From CBDHFQ01 sp965262565 (GTDB lineage: Bacteria > Bacteroidota > Bacteroidia > J057), in NCBI GenBank assembly GCA_965262565.1, contig CBDHFQ010000033.1:186001-250000 (forward strand): a DNA stretch of 64,000 bases, written 5' to 3'. The translations under genes were made by a program, and so were the position numbers. The notes below the pieces were generated by a model, which saw only the letters and a program-made list of their open reading frames with translations, did no database searches and was not told the DNA's origin. This document shows, piece by piece, positions 53,302 to 62,742 of this stretch (positions within the stretch are counted from its first letter, which is position 1; every line of letters starts with the position of its first letter).

Positions 53302-54165
53302 ATGAGGATTAAAACTTTTACTTACTCATCGGTATATGTTGCGTTATTATTGCTAGGTTTATTATTGATTTCCAGTTCATTAAATACCTTACTTGGTCAA
53401 AACAAGCAAAGGGAAAAGAAGCAAAACCGAGTTGAAAAGAAGCAGATAAGGCTGGAAAAAAGGTTTAGCAAAGAGAGGTTTATTACTATCGGGATAGGGG
53501 GATTATATAACCAGACGCAAGATGAAAGAATGGAGTTGAGTACCTTCGATGGTATAGGAGGGGCAGGTAGATTGGCCTATGAAAGTTTAGGAGAGAAGTA
53601 TTTTTGGTCCGTTGAACTATCTGGCTTAGGGGGTATTTTGGAACCTGACCATGCGGAATCCCAAACCACTAGTGCAAGAGGGGATGCCATCATCAGCGTT
53701 TTAAGGAATATTCCTCCAAAAGAAGAAAATAAAGGTATGTTTTCTGTGGGATTGTCGGCGAGTTCGTTGTTCCAATACCGATTCAATAGAAGGTTAGCAA
53801 ACAGTGCGACTAATAGGGATTGGATTTCGTCGCTGGAGTTGGCAGGAACCTGGAGAAAAGATCTGGTTCTGTGGAATCAGCATATGCTATTTCAATATGC
53901 TCTCCGGTTACCCCTCGTTTCTTATATTAAGCGTTTTCCGGAATTTGCCACTAGCCTGGATGGTTACGATAATACTTTTACCAGTTGGAATACATTTACG
54001 AGATTTGTTTCCGAATTAAGTGTAGAGAAAAGATTAGGGAGAAAAACGGAGAATAAAATGCGTTTAGCGTATCAATGGGATTTTTATAGCCTAGATGAGT
54101 CAATAGTTCACCAATTACGCGTGGCCAATCACACGCTTATTTTTTCATTATTAATTAAGATGTAA
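53302..54165 (+). CDS. Hypothetical secreted protein, probable outer-membrane barrel
   Basis: Start set at ATG 53302, which opens the signal peptide (MRIKTFTYSS...LLLLGLLLISSS); a TTG at 53284 is also in frame. About 287 residues. After the signal is a highly basic stretch (KQREKKQNRVEKKQIRLEK, coiled-coil-like), then alternating strands (FITIGIGGLYNQTQ, LRLAYQWDFYSL). Resembles small outer-membrane beta-barrels but I cannot assign a family. The S41 lipoprotein gene starts 19 bases downstream. Confidence 0.55.
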   Translation: MRIKTFTYSSVYVALLLLGLLLISSSLNTLLGQNKQREKKQNRVEKKQIRLEKRFSKERFITIGIGGLYNQTQDERMELSTFDGIGGAGRLAYESLGEKYFWSVELSGLGGILEPDHAESQTTSARGDAIISVLRNIPPKEENKGMFSVGLSASSLFQYRFNRRLANSATNRDWISSLELAGTWRKDLVLWNQHMLFQYALRLPLVSYIKRFPEFATSLDGYDNTFTSWNTFTRFVSELSVEKRLGRKTENKMRLAYQWDFYSLDESIVHQLRVANHTLIFSLLIKM

Positions 54166-54183
54166 TTATTCAAAGCAAGATAC

Positions 54184-55191
54184 ATGTCAAGATTCATTAC
54201 GCTCGCTTTAGTGTCATTAGTCCTTATTCTGGCAAGTTGTGAAGAAATATTTTTGGAAGCTGATCCAGGTATGTCTCCCGAAGAAGTTTTTGATGAGGCA
54301 TGGAATTTTGCTGATCAGGAATACTCTTTTTTTGAATTAAAGGGGATAGATTGGGATGAAGTATATACTGATTTCAGGCCTAGAGTAAGAGCAGATATGT
54401 CTGAGAGAGAACTATTTGATTTGATTGCTGAAATGTTGTTTCTCTTGAGAGATGGTCATGTGAATTTAAGATCAGCATTTGACCGATCAAGAAACTGGGA
54501 ATGGTATCTCAATTCACCGGAGAATTTTGATGGCAACCTGTTAGAAAGAAATTATTTCAACCGACAGCAGCGGTTTGTTGGCCCTTTTACAGTAATGGAT
54601 TTTGACGATATAGGCTATATACGATATTCGAGTTTTTCCTTGCTTACAGAAGAAGAAGATGTTGATTTGGTGGTAGCAGATTTTCAAGATAAGCGAGGAA
54701 TTGTGTTTGATGTAAGAAATAATGGAGGAGGTTCTTTAGGCAATGTCTTCAGGATCGTAAGCAGGTTTATGGATGAGGAGCGATTAGTAGGCATTATTCG
54801 AGAGAAGAATGGACCTGGCGAGAATGAGTTTAGTGAATGGGCCGGGTTTAATGTAGAACCTGAAGGGCCTATTCAGTTCACAAAGCCCGTAATTATTTTG
54901 ACCAATAGAAGGTGTTTTAGTGCGACTACCATCTTTACCACTTTCATGAATGAGTTGCCCCATGTAACGGTCATGGGAGATACAACAGGAGGAGGCGCAG
55001 GAGCTCCTTCAACAACAGAATTAGCGAATGGATGGAGTATCAGGGTATCTAATACTCAATTTGCTACTCCCCAGGGATTTATTGCAGAGGAAGGTATTCC
55101 TCCAGATATCAGGGTAGATTTAACTATTGTAGCCCAATTGAATGGGGTAGATAATATGTTGGAAAGGGCCTTTGAAGAATTGAGAAGATAA
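54184..55191 (+). CDS. S41-family peptidase, lipoprotein
   Basis: 335 residues with lipobox LILASC (Cys19). The S41 core includes FDVRNNGGGSLGNV (the conserved D-x-R-x-N-GG), NRRCFSATTIF with the likely nucleophile Ser, and the closing GIPPDIRVDL. The smaller N-terminal domain (WDEVYTDFRPRV, LLRDGHVNL) matches tricorn/TSP-type S41 members. Probably an operon with the preceding hypothetical protein. A second S41 lipoprotein is encoded at 3594-5036; the two share only the core motifs. Confidence 0.87.
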   Translation: MSRFITLALVSLVLILASCEEIFLEADPGMSPEEVFDEAWNFADQEYSFFELKGIDWDEVYTDFRPRVRADMSERELFDLIAEMLFLLRDGHVNLRSAFDRSRNWEWYLNSPENFDGNLLERNYFNRQQRFVGPFTVMDFDDIGYIRYSSFSLLTEEEDVDLVVADFQDKRGIVFDVRNNGGGSLGNVFRIVSRFMDEERLVGIIREKNGPGENEFSEWAGFNVEPEGPIQFTKPVIILTNRRCFSATTIFTTFMNELPHVTVMGDTTGGGAGAPSTTELANGWSIRVSNTQFATPQGFIAEEGIPPDIRVDLTIVAQLNGVDNMLERAFEELRR

Positions 55192-55246
55192 AAAGAAAGC
55201 CCCCTTATTAAAGGAAGCTGTAGTTTAAGAAAGACAATGCGAACAT

Positions 55247-55978
55247 TTATTTGAATCGAATATCTCCAGAGCCTGAAGTACTTATCTTTTCTTTTTGCGG
55301 ATTTCCAAAAACGGTAATATCTCCAGATCCTGAAGCAGAAGCACTAATGCTGCCAGTGGCTCTCACATCTGCATCTCCAGAACCTGAAACGCTAACATCT
55401 ACTTCATCAGCACTAAAATTACTTCCTTGAAAATCTCCTGAACCACTTACTCTTAACTCAAGATACGTAGAGGAGCCTTCCAGGGAAATATTGCTGGCTC
55501 CTGATACTCTTGAATTGAGCCTATTAGTTTCAAGTGTTTGAAGGTTGATATCGGAAGAGCCACTGGAGCGAAGTTCAATATTCTCTCCTGATAGATCGGA
55601 TTGAGCTTTTGTAGTTGAAGCTCCACTGGCATATAAATGATCAAAATTTCTTAATTGAACATATACATTCATCGCATTGGCATTCCTGATTTTTACTTTC
55701 TCCTTCGTATAGATTTTCAGTGTACCTCCTTTGACATCCGTATTAATATATTGTAGTAAATTTTCGTCTGCTTCTACGATTACAGATTCATCTGATCCTT
55801 GAGTAAGGAACAGATGATATGCTCCGCTTACAACCACCCCATTAAATCCTGATACTTCCCTGGTTTGTTTCACGACATTATTATTCCCTCTCACAGATTG
55901 AGCGCTGGTGTGTAGAGATAGTCCACCTATTAATATGGCGAAGCACAATAGTAGCTGATAGACGTTCATTTTCATCAT
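55247..55978 (-). CDS. DUF2807 (GIN-domain) secreted protein
   Basis: 243 residues with a signal peptide (MNVYQLLLCFAILIGGLSLHTSAQ). VRGNNNVVKQTREVSGFNGV opens the family and the second half is built of strands with VSGSGD and SGSGDI repeats, the DUF2807 beta-helix pattern. Exported; function unknown. Last gene of the ECF sigma operon. Confidence 0.88.
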   Translation of the reverse strand: MMKMNVYQLLLCFAILIGGLSLHTSAQSVRGNNNVVKQTREVSGFNGVVVSGAYHLFLTQGSDESVIVEADENLLQYINTDVKGGTLKIYTKEKVKIRNANAMNVYVQLRNFDHLYASGASTTKAQSDLSGENIELRSSGSSDINLQTLETNRLNSRVSGASNISLEGSSTYLELRVSGSGDFQGSNFSADEVDVSVSGSGDADVRATGSISASASGSGDITVFGNPQKEKISTSGSGDIRFK

Positions 55979-56007
55979 AGTTTGTTGATTTAAAGAGTTG
56001 TTTGGAT

Positions 56008-57087
56008 TTATCTTACCGAGATATCACCGTAAGCAGTGTTTACAGAAATTTTTGAAGTTGAATTACCACCAGTTTCACCTACCACCTTTTCTTTATCTTT
56101 AGTAGAAATTCTCTCCGAAATTTGGGTAGCAGAAGGGTACTTGATAGAACCAAATACAGTAGAGAGATCAAACTGATAATTACTTCCTTTTATGATAGAG
56201 ACATCGACATCTGTATAGGCTCCTTTAATATTGACAGATTGAAAACTTTCGGACAACTTGCTGATAGAAACATCTCCAAAACTCAGTTCCATCTTTCCCC
56301 AATAAATCAATTCCCAAATATCAAAAGAAGAATGATTTTCCTCAGAGTGAAGATAGTCGACTTGTCCCAATTCATAATCTATATAACTTGCATCAGTATA
56401 CATGCTATCTGCTTTTCCGATTTTTACATCTGAATATTTACCTGCAAAAGTAATATTCCTTGCATAATCAATGGCGATATCTCCATATGAAGCACGGATT
56501 TCCCCTTTTTCCAAATAATCAATATCTGCATCTCCATATTTTAATACGATATTTCCCTGCCCCTCTAGTTTGTCTATGTCAAGATCTCCATATGACAGAT
56601 AGATATTAGCTCCTTTAGATAGTTCGTCAATTTGAATATCGCCATAGGAATGTTCCATCTCCAGCTTAAGGGATGCTGGCATCTGTATGGTATAATGTAA
56701 AGACAGAGCCTCTAACTCATATTTTTTGCCATTTTTGAATCGGATAGATATTTTTCGATTAGATTTATTCCAATGGGTAATATCCTCTATATTTGATTGT
56801 ATACTGACTTTATCAGCATTTCCATCGATAGATAATTGCATGTGATCAGCGATCTCCTGAAGTAGTTCGGCACTTTTTCCTTCAGCGCTCATCTCTATTT
56901 TTACACCGACTCTATCCTGGTTCCAGGATCCTATGTATACGTCTCCGTAATGGGAATTAACACTTACCACTGCATCTTCTTGTACTTCAAATTCTTTGGC
57001 GAAATTGAGGGATTTGGACTGACTACTTACGGTCAGAGGAAGCAAACCCACTCCTATGATCAGATATATATAAATGTATTTTTTCAT
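56008..57087 (-). CDS. DUF4097-like beta-helix protein, secreted
   Basis: 359 residues with a signal peptide. It contains about eight repeats of the motif H/S/A-YGD-V/I-x-I (SHYGDVYIG, SYGDIQIDEL, SYGDLDIDKL, KYGDADIDYL, SYGDIAIDYA, TAYGDISVR), spaced as in parallel beta-helix DUF4097 proteins. Probably envelope-associated. Lies between the DUF2807 gene and the anti-sigma-like gene on the same strand. Confidence 0.75.
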   Translation of the reverse strand: MKKYIYIYLIIGVGLLPLTVSSQSKSLNFAKEFEVQEDAVVSVNSHYGDVYIGSWNQDRVGVKIEMSAEGKSAELLQEIADHMQLSIDGNADKVSIQSNIEDITHWNKSNRKISIRFKNGKKYELEALSLHYTIQMPASLKLEMEHSYGDIQIDELSKGANIYLSYGDLDIDKLEGQGNIVLKYGDADIDYLEKGEIRASYGDIAIDYARNITFAGKYSDVKIGKADSMYTDASYIDYELGQVDYLHSEENHSSFDIWELIYWGKMELSFGDVSISKLSESFQSVNIKGAYTDVDVSIIKGSNYQFDLSTVFGSIKYPSATQISERISTKDKEKVVGETGGNSTSKISVNTAYGDISVR

Positions 57088-57107
57088 AATCCTATGGTTG
57101 GATGTTG

Positions 57108-57713
57108 TTAGCTAATGGGATCAGCATTTCCCTCATGTTGAAGCTGTTGCTCTTGAGTTTTTTCTATGAGTAACAGTAAGTTTTCTAATAAATCCAGCTT
57201 TTGGCGGTTGATTTTGATGATGGCTTCCAACAGATGTTCATTTATACCTCTTTCCGAAATGAGAAGTTTGAGCCTTTGTTCATCCTGCTCCAGTTGTTCC
57301 AATGATTGCAGGTAATCGCCGCTGAAGGGAAAAGAAGTCAACTCAAACTGGTCGATCTCCATCCAATATTGACTTTCCTGCATGGTATAAAATAACTCCA
57401 AATCGCTTAATTCTGAAGGGGAAGACTTATCCTGCCATTCCACCCACATATCTTTTATGCTATCAGGAGGCATATGAGATAACAGTTGATTAGAAGTCTT
57501 CTTTCCATCAAAATGAAATCCCAGATAGCTTAAAAGGATAGTGATGAGGATAATAGCTGCTACTTTCCAATAGGGAAAATAGGTGAATACGTATTTGGGT
57601 TTTTCATCAGTATCCAACTTTTGTTCTATTTGCTCCCATATATGTGGACTTGGCTCTTCAATGTCCAACTCCCTTCTATGTTGTTTTATATATGATTCAA
57701 TTTGTTTCCACAT
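57108..57713 (-). CDS. Anti-sigma-factor-like membrane protein
   Basis: 201 residues: a cytoplasmic N-terminus (HIWEQIEQKL), one transmembrane helix (about 51-67, VAAIILITILLSYLGFHF) and an extracytoplasmic helical region. No zinc motif. Its start overlaps the sigma gene's end by 28 bases, the usual place for an anti-sigma factor, but the family is not certain from sequence alone. Confidence 0.6.
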   Translation of the reverse strand: MWKQIESYIKQHRRELDIEEPSPHIWEQIEQKLDTDEKPKYVFTYFPYWKVAAIILITILLSYLGFHFDGKKTSNQLLSHMPPDSIKDMWVEWQDKSSPSELSDLELFYTMQESQYWMEIDQFELTSFPFSGDYLQSLEQLEQDEQRLKLLISERGINEHLLEAIIKINRQKLDLLENLLLLIEKTQEQQLQHEGNADPIS

Positions 57714-58141
57714 AATTCTTTATTAAGCAGTTTCTTGGCTCGATGAAATTGAGATTTTGAGGTAGAAACTGAAATATTGAGAATATTACTTATTTCTTTA
57801 TGGTCATAGCCCTCTAATTGATATAAAGTAAAGACAACGCGAGAACCTTGAGGTAAATTATTTATGGCAGAGTGGATATGTTCCACAGATAGCTGTTCCC
57901 TGGTGTCTTCTTCTATAAATTCTGTTTCCTCTGGCATATTATCTTGAAGTGGCTCCCATAACATTCGATTCTTTTTGATAATACTCAGGCATTTATTAAT
58001 AACTATTCTCTTTAACCATGCACCAAATGACGATTTTCCCTGAAAAGTATCCAATTTAGTGAATGCACTCAGGAACGACTCCTGAAGAGCATCCTCAGCA
58101 GCGTACCTATCTCCGAGGATGCGCAAGCACAGATTGTACAT
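57686..58141 (-). CDS. ECF RNA polymerase sigma factor, unclear start
   Basis: From ATG 58141 the product has 151 residues with sigma region 2 (YAAEDALQESFLSAFTKLDTFQGKSSFGAWLKRI) and region 4 (RVVFTLYQLEGYDHKEISNILN...STSKSQFHRAKKLL). Codons upstream in the same frame (to a TAA at 58247-58249) read DIIKACKAGDRKAQYKLYRLYSKA, exactly the conserved first helix of Bacteroidota ECF factors, but there is no ATG, GTG or TTG among them. Translation may begin at a rare ATT (58243) or the start was lost by a frameshift. Heads the four-gene operon on this strand. Confidence 0.82.
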   Translation of the reverse strand: MYNLCLRILGDRYAAEDALQESFLSAFTKLDTFQGKSSFGAWLKRIVINKCLSIIKKNRMLWEPLQDNMPEETEFIEEDTREQLSVEHIHSAINNLPQGSRVVFTLYQLEGYDHKEISNILNISVSTSKSQFHRAKKLLNKELCGNKLNHI

Positions 58142-58309
58142 AGCTTTAGAATAAAGCCTGTATAACTTGTATTGAGCCTTTCTGTCTCCAGCTTTACAAG
58201 CTTTTATGATATCAATATGCTTCGGGACGTAAGTGCTGATAATTTTTTATTTTATAGACCAGCAAATCCTCGACAGGTTGGAAACTAAAGAGAAAAAAAT
58301 AGCATTACA

Positions 58310-59938
58310 CTAATCATTTCCTCTAACATTATCTGAGATCACCTTAAATAGGCTGGATGATGGGTCAATGTCAAATTCATAAGGTTGCAACCCCTTCGAA
58401 GGATATTCTTGCCATTCCTTTGTCGCAAATAGTTGTTGCCATTCTCCACCCAGAAAAACACGTATTGGCAGGACGAATCCAGGGCTACGAGAAATACATC
58501 TATATTGAAATGAGGCTTTTTTCCCTTTGTCCTTAAATCTATAATCAAATATAGGGAGCTCGGCAAAGGTTAAGTATTCCTTGAACATAGGAGATAGATC
58601 CTCTTCCAGTTCTTCGCTAAAAAAGCTAATCATCAAGTCAGTATCTACCGTCTTATGTAAATGTTGCTGGACAAATGACCTGATAACTTTAAACCAAAGT
58701 CGATCATCATTTACGAGTTGCCTTATCGTATGAAGAATCCATGCGCCTTTATAATAGGAATCTGTATCATCAATAGTTGCTGATGATAACTGATCTTCAG
58801 CAAAAAGTGGAGACAGGTTTCGAATTTTATCCCTGAAAGAGCGTAGGTATTTCATATGTTGATCATAATCCTCCTCACATTCCAGATAATAACCTTCCAG
58901 ATATGTAGCAAAAGCGTGATGAATCCAATGATCTTTGAGGGTAGCAGGCCTCATCCCAAATAATAGCCATTGGTAGGCTGCTTCGTGAACCAGCACTTGA
59001 TCAAACCCCCAGGAATTATTAGCAAAATGATGTCCATACGCTAACATATTTCGAAAAGATTTTCCTACATAAGGTGCTTCTATTACGATAAAAGGCTCAT
59101 CTCTGGAGGGATAAGGCCCAAGAATTTCTTCGAAACAATCTAGCACCTGATGAATCTGGCTTAAATGAGCTAATCCTTTTTTTCTTTCCGGGAGTAAGTA
59201 AGCATAAACAGGATGCTGTTCTTTGGGAGTCGAAGGAAAAACATATTTTCGGAAATCTCCTATAAATAAACTTAGTTCCTCAGCTCGCATAGGAGAGTCT
59301 AATTGATAATTAAATTGTAAAAAATTGCCTGAAATCTTTTGTCGACTTAAGAGTTTTCCATTAGTTATTGCTTCCAGCTCGTGTGGAATAATGATAGAAA
59401 AATGCATACTATCTATTAACTCATCAGGAAAATCGGAGATGGGCCACCACATACTTGCAGGCTCATTTCCACAACTTACACTAATATGAGGACGTTTAGC
59501 TTCATCTTCCTTCCATACAAATCCGCCTTCCCATGGAGGGTTAATCGATTCTTGAGGAGTTCCTCCATAAATCACTTTAAGGCTTAATTGTTCTCCTTTT
59601 TCCACATAATATGGGAGGGCAATCCTTATCTCTTGCTCCTTTCGCTCATAGGGGATAGAACGACCATTAAATTCTATTCTCGCTATGGACCAATGCGCAT
59701 AGAGTGATAAAGATATGATTCGAGTTTTCTTAAGGATCTGAAAATGAATTATATTACTTCCAGCAATTCTCCTTAACTCCGGATCAATCTGAACCTCTAG
59801 CTGATAGAAGTAAACGTCATATAATGGGTCCGGTGGGATAGGTAAATGATGATTTTTCGCCAAAGAAATAGAACCAGGCAAATACCATAGGTAAAAGATT
59901 AAACCAATTTGACATCTTAGGAACACTAGTTTTCTCAT
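58310..59938 (-). CDS. M1-family metallopeptidase homologue with degenerate active site
   Basis: Start set at 59938, giving MRKLVFLRCQIGLIFYLW as signal peptide. About 542 residues. The fold markers of M1 aminopeptidases are present (SCGNEPASMWWPISDFPDE, GPYPSRDEPFIVIEAPYVG, then YYKGAWILHTIRQ). The zinc motif that should be HExxHxW reads HEAAYQW, with Tyr for the second His, and the following E-x-F-A-x-Y segment reads WIHHAFATYLEG, without the third ligand Glu. The GAMEN region is not kept. It probably binds peptides without cleaving them, or has lost function. Confidence 0.8.
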   Translation of the reverse strand: MRKLVFLRCQIGLIFYLWYLPGSISLAKNHHLPIPPDPLYDVYFYQLEVQIDPELRRIAGSNIIHFQILKKTRIISLSLYAHWSIARIEFNGRSIPYERKEQEIRIALPYYVEKGEQLSLKVIYGGTPQESINPPWEGGFVWKEDEAKRPHISVSCGNEPASMWWPISDFPDELIDSMHFSIIIPHELEAITNGKLLSRQKISGNFLQFNYQLDSPMRAEELSLFIGDFRKYVFPSTPKEQHPVYAYLLPERKKGLAHLSQIHQVLDCFEEILGPYPSRDEPFIVIEAPYVGKSFRNMLAYGHHFANNSWGFDQVLVHEAAYQWLLFGMRPATLKDHWIHHAFATYLEGYYLECEEDYDQHMKYLRSFRDKIRNLSPLFAEDQLSSATIDDTDSYYKGAWILHTIRQLVNDDRLWFKVIRSFVQQHLHKTVDTDLMISFFSEELEEDLSPMFKEYLTFAELPIFDYRFKDKGKKASFQYRCISRSPGFVLPIRVFLGGEWQQLFATKEWQEYPSKGLQPYEFDIDPSSSLFKVISDNVRGND

Positions 59939-60039
59939 GAACCAAAAATAAATAAATGCCCGAGATTTTTGAGCGCATATATATTCTTTCTCAGATCTCA
60001 AAATTGTTGCTTAATTTAGGATAGATAGTAGCTTGTATC

Positions 60040-61329
60040 ATGATTTTATATCCTCAGTATAGGGCAGAATTTTACTGGAACCTGGTTGTAATTGCTTTTT
60101 CTACTTATATCGCTATTTGGATTCCCTTATATATAGTGTTTCCGAAGGAAATTCTTCCAGGAATGACCTTTAGGATATTAAATATAATAAGTTATCTGAT
60201 TTTCTTGCTGGATATTTTCTTGACTATTAGAAATTCCAGGCACTCAGATACAGAGTCAGCCCTCCAGGACCATTTTAATCTTAATAGTTACTTAAAAGGA
60301 TGGTTGGTGTTAGATGTGATTGCCCTTATTCCTTTTGAATGGCTGTTTGATGATGAATTACTTGCACTGTTCCGGTTGGTAAAATTGGGGATAGTAGGAA
60401 AGATCATGCTGGAATCGTACCAAAGAAGGGTAAATTACCAGTATGTATTTATGCTGGGGTTCTTTGTTTATTGGATTGGGCTATCTGCACATGGATTAAG
60501 TTGTGGGTGGATCGCTATTGAGAATGTAGTAGAGATGGATTTTGAAGTGGAAGAAGAGGATACTACAACAAAGTATATCAAGGCACTTTACTGGGCAGTT
60601 ACTACACTGACGACTGTAGGGTATGGAGATATTGTTCCCAAGGGAAATTTACAGATTATTTACACCATGTTTGTACAGATATTGGGTGTGGGACTATACA
60701 CTTACATGGTAGGGAATATTGCTGGAATGCTCTCAAAAAGCGATCCAGCCAGAGCTCAGTATCTTGAAAATATAGAAAAACTTTCAGCCTTGATCCACTA
60801 CAGAAAAATGCCCTATGATTTGCAAAGGAGAATTCGGGATTATTACTTATTTATGTGGAAAAAAAGGTTGGGATATGATGAATCCATCTTTCTACAAGGG
60901 CTTCCTCACCACTTGCAGCAAGAAGTAGCATTATATCTGAAAAAAGATGTTATCGATAATATTCCCTTATTTAAAGGAGCTGGAAATGATTTTATCAGAG
61001 ATGTTGCCTTTCACTTGGAGCCTTTAATATTAATTCCAGGAGATTATATTTGTACCAAAGGAGAAATTGGAAGAGAGATGTATTTTGTCCTGAAAGGGAA
61101 TCTATCTGTCCTGGCAGAAAATAATGAGGATATCCTGGCTACGATGAGTGATGGAGATTTCTTTGGAGAAATAGCCCTGTTTAACAATATCAGAAGGACC
61201 GCTTCTGTCAGAGCAGAGACCTATTGCGATATTTATAAGTTGGACAAAAGTGGATTTGACAAAGTATTACAAAGATTTCCTCATTTTGCTAAAAAAATAG
61301 AGGAGAAAGCAAAATCCAGAGATTCATAA
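60040..61329 (+). CDS. Cyclic-nucleotide-gated potassium channel
   Basis: 429 residues. Six transmembrane helices in the first about 225 residues; pore filter TTVGYGD after TTL. A cytoplasmic C-linker follows (HYRKMPYDLQRRIRDYYLFMW) and a cyclic-nucleotide-binding domain at about 310-425 with the phosphate-binding cassette FFGEIALFNNIRRTASV. S4 has few positive charges (LFRLVKLGIVGKIM), suggesting weak voltage sensing, as in bacterial CNG channels. Divergent from the M1 homologue gene. Confidence 0.9.
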   Translation: MILYPQYRAEFYWNLVVIAFSTYIAIWIPLYIVFPKEILPGMTFRILNIISYLIFLLDIFLTIRNSRHSDTESALQDHFNLNSYLKGWLVLDVIALIPFEWLFDDELLALFRLVKLGIVGKIMLESYQRRVNYQYVFMLGFFVYWIGLSAHGLSCGWIAIENVVEMDFEVEEEDTTTKYIKALYWAVTTLTTVGYGDIVPKGNLQIIYTMFVQILGVGLYTYMVGNIAGMLSKSDPARAQYLENIEKLSALIHYRKMPYDLQRRIRDYYLFMWKKRLGYDESIFLQGLPHHLQQEVALYLKKDVIDNIPLFKGAGNDFIRDVAFHLEPLILIPGDYICTKGEIGREMYFVLKGNLSVLAENNEDILATMSDGDFFGEIALFNNIRRTASVRAETYCDIYKLDKSGFDKVLQRFPHFAKKIEEKAKSRDS

Positions 61330-61357
61330 TACCAAGCCATTTGATACATTAACATTC

Positions 61358-62617
61358 ATGAATATACAGGAAGAAGTACTTGATCGCTTTTTAAGATACG
61401 TACAAATTGATACTCAGTCTGATCCTAAATCAACGCAGTTCCCCTCTACGGAAAAACAAAAAAATCTGGGTCGCATACTTGTAAAGGAGCTAAAGGCCAT
61501 GGGGGTGGTTGACGCTGAGATGGATCATTATGGCTATGTCTATGCCACAGTTCCCTCAAATTCTGATAAAGATGTACCTGTCATTTGTTACTGTTCGCAT
61601 ATGGACACCTCTCCGGATTATAGTGGAAGGGAGGTAAAACCCATTGTCCATAAAAATTATCAAGGACAGGATATCGTTTTACCAGATGATTCTGCTCAAG
61701 TAATTCGTCTATCCGAACATCCCGATTTGCAAGATCAATTCGGAAGCGATATCGTTACAGCCAGTGGAAAAACTTTATTAGGAGCTGATAATAAGGCAGG
61801 GATAGCGGAAATCATGACTACTGTGTCCTATTTAATGTCACATCCGGAAAGACGTCATGGAGATATCCGAATATTATTTACTCCTGATGAAGAAATAGGT
61901 AAGGGGGCTGACCATGTTGATCTGGAAAAATTAGGAGCTCAATTCGGATATACGGTGGATGGAGAGCGACTGGGTTCATATGAGGATGAAACCTTTTCCG
62001 CAAATGGAGTAGAGATAACTATTTGGGGTAACCCGGCTCATCCAGGATTAGCTAAAGGGACATTGGAGAATGCCTTAAAAATAGCTTCGCTTGTACTTAC
62101 CAAACTACCCACAACAACCTTGGCACCTGAATTGACAGAAGGAAGAGAGGGGTTTATTCACCCGGTGCGTATGCAAGGAAATGCTGAGAAGGTTAGTATT
62201 CAATGGATAATAAGGGATTTTGAAACAGAGAAATTAGCAGCATACGAACAAATTCTACAGGATATTTTGACAGAGGTTCTTCTGGACTTTCCAAAATCAA
62301 GAGGGGAGTTGGTGGTGAAGGAACAGTATAGAAATATGAAAGAAATTTTAGATCAACATCCCAGAGTAATAGCCTTTATTGAAGAGGCGATGAAAAGGGC
62401 AGACATCACTCCGATCAAACATAGTATCAGAGGAGGAACAGATGGTTCGAAGCTATCATTCATGGGATTACCCTGTCCTAATATTTTTGCAGGAGAACAT
62501 GCTTTTCATTCGCCCTTAGAATGGGTTTCAGTTCAGGATATGGAAAAAGCGGTGGAGACATTGGTTCATTTAGCAGAAGTGTGGGAAGAACACTCATCAT
62601 CAGAGGAATTGGCATAA
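61358..62617 (+). CDS. pepT: Peptidase T (tripeptide aminopeptidase)
   Basis: 419 residues. M20 family: YCSHMDTSPD (first zinc His/Asp), LLGADNKAGIAEI (bridging Asp), FTPDEEIGKGADHV (catalytic Glu) and C-terminal IFAGEHAFHSPLEW are all the PepT forms. Removes N-terminal residues from tripeptides in the cytoplasm. 28 bases after the channel gene, possibly co-transcribed. Confidence 0.93.
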   Translation: MNIQEEVLDRFLRYVQIDTQSDPKSTQFPSTEKQKNLGRILVKELKAMGVVDAEMDHYGYVYATVPSNSDKDVPVICYCSHMDTSPDYSGREVKPIVHKNYQGQDIVLPDDSAQVIRLSEHPDLQDQFGSDIVTASGKTLLGADNKAGIAEIMTTVSYLMSHPERRHGDIRILFTPDEEIGKGADHVDLEKLGAQFGYTVDGERLGSYEDETFSANGVEITIWGNPAHPGLAKGTLENALKIASLVLTKLPTTTLAPELTEGREGFIHPVRMQGNAEKVSIQWIIRDFETEKLAAYEQILQDILTEVLLDFPKSRGELVVKEQYRNMKEILDQHPRVIAFIEEAMKRADITPIKHSIRGGTDGSKLSFMGLPCPNIFAGEHAFHSPLEWVSVQDMEKAVETLVHLAEVWEEHSSSEELA

Positions 62618-62671
62618 GCTTTCTTCATTTTTTAGAAAGTTTCCTTAATTTATATGTAACTTCTACTATAC

Positions 62672-62720
62672 TATAATGCATATATAAATAAATGCGCGAT
62701 GGAAGCGCTAATGCATTATA
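62672..62720. promoter_or_regulatory. Inverted repeat upstream of the sensor gene
   Basis: TATAATGCAT (62672-62681) and ATGCATTATA (62711-62720) are exact inverted repeats with a GCGC/GCGC pair inside the spacer. It lies between pepT and the ATG at 62743, 22 bases before it. Operator, attenuator or terminator are all possible; no T-run follows. Confidence 0.35.
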
Positions 62721-62742
62721 TCATACATTTATTCCATGAGTA

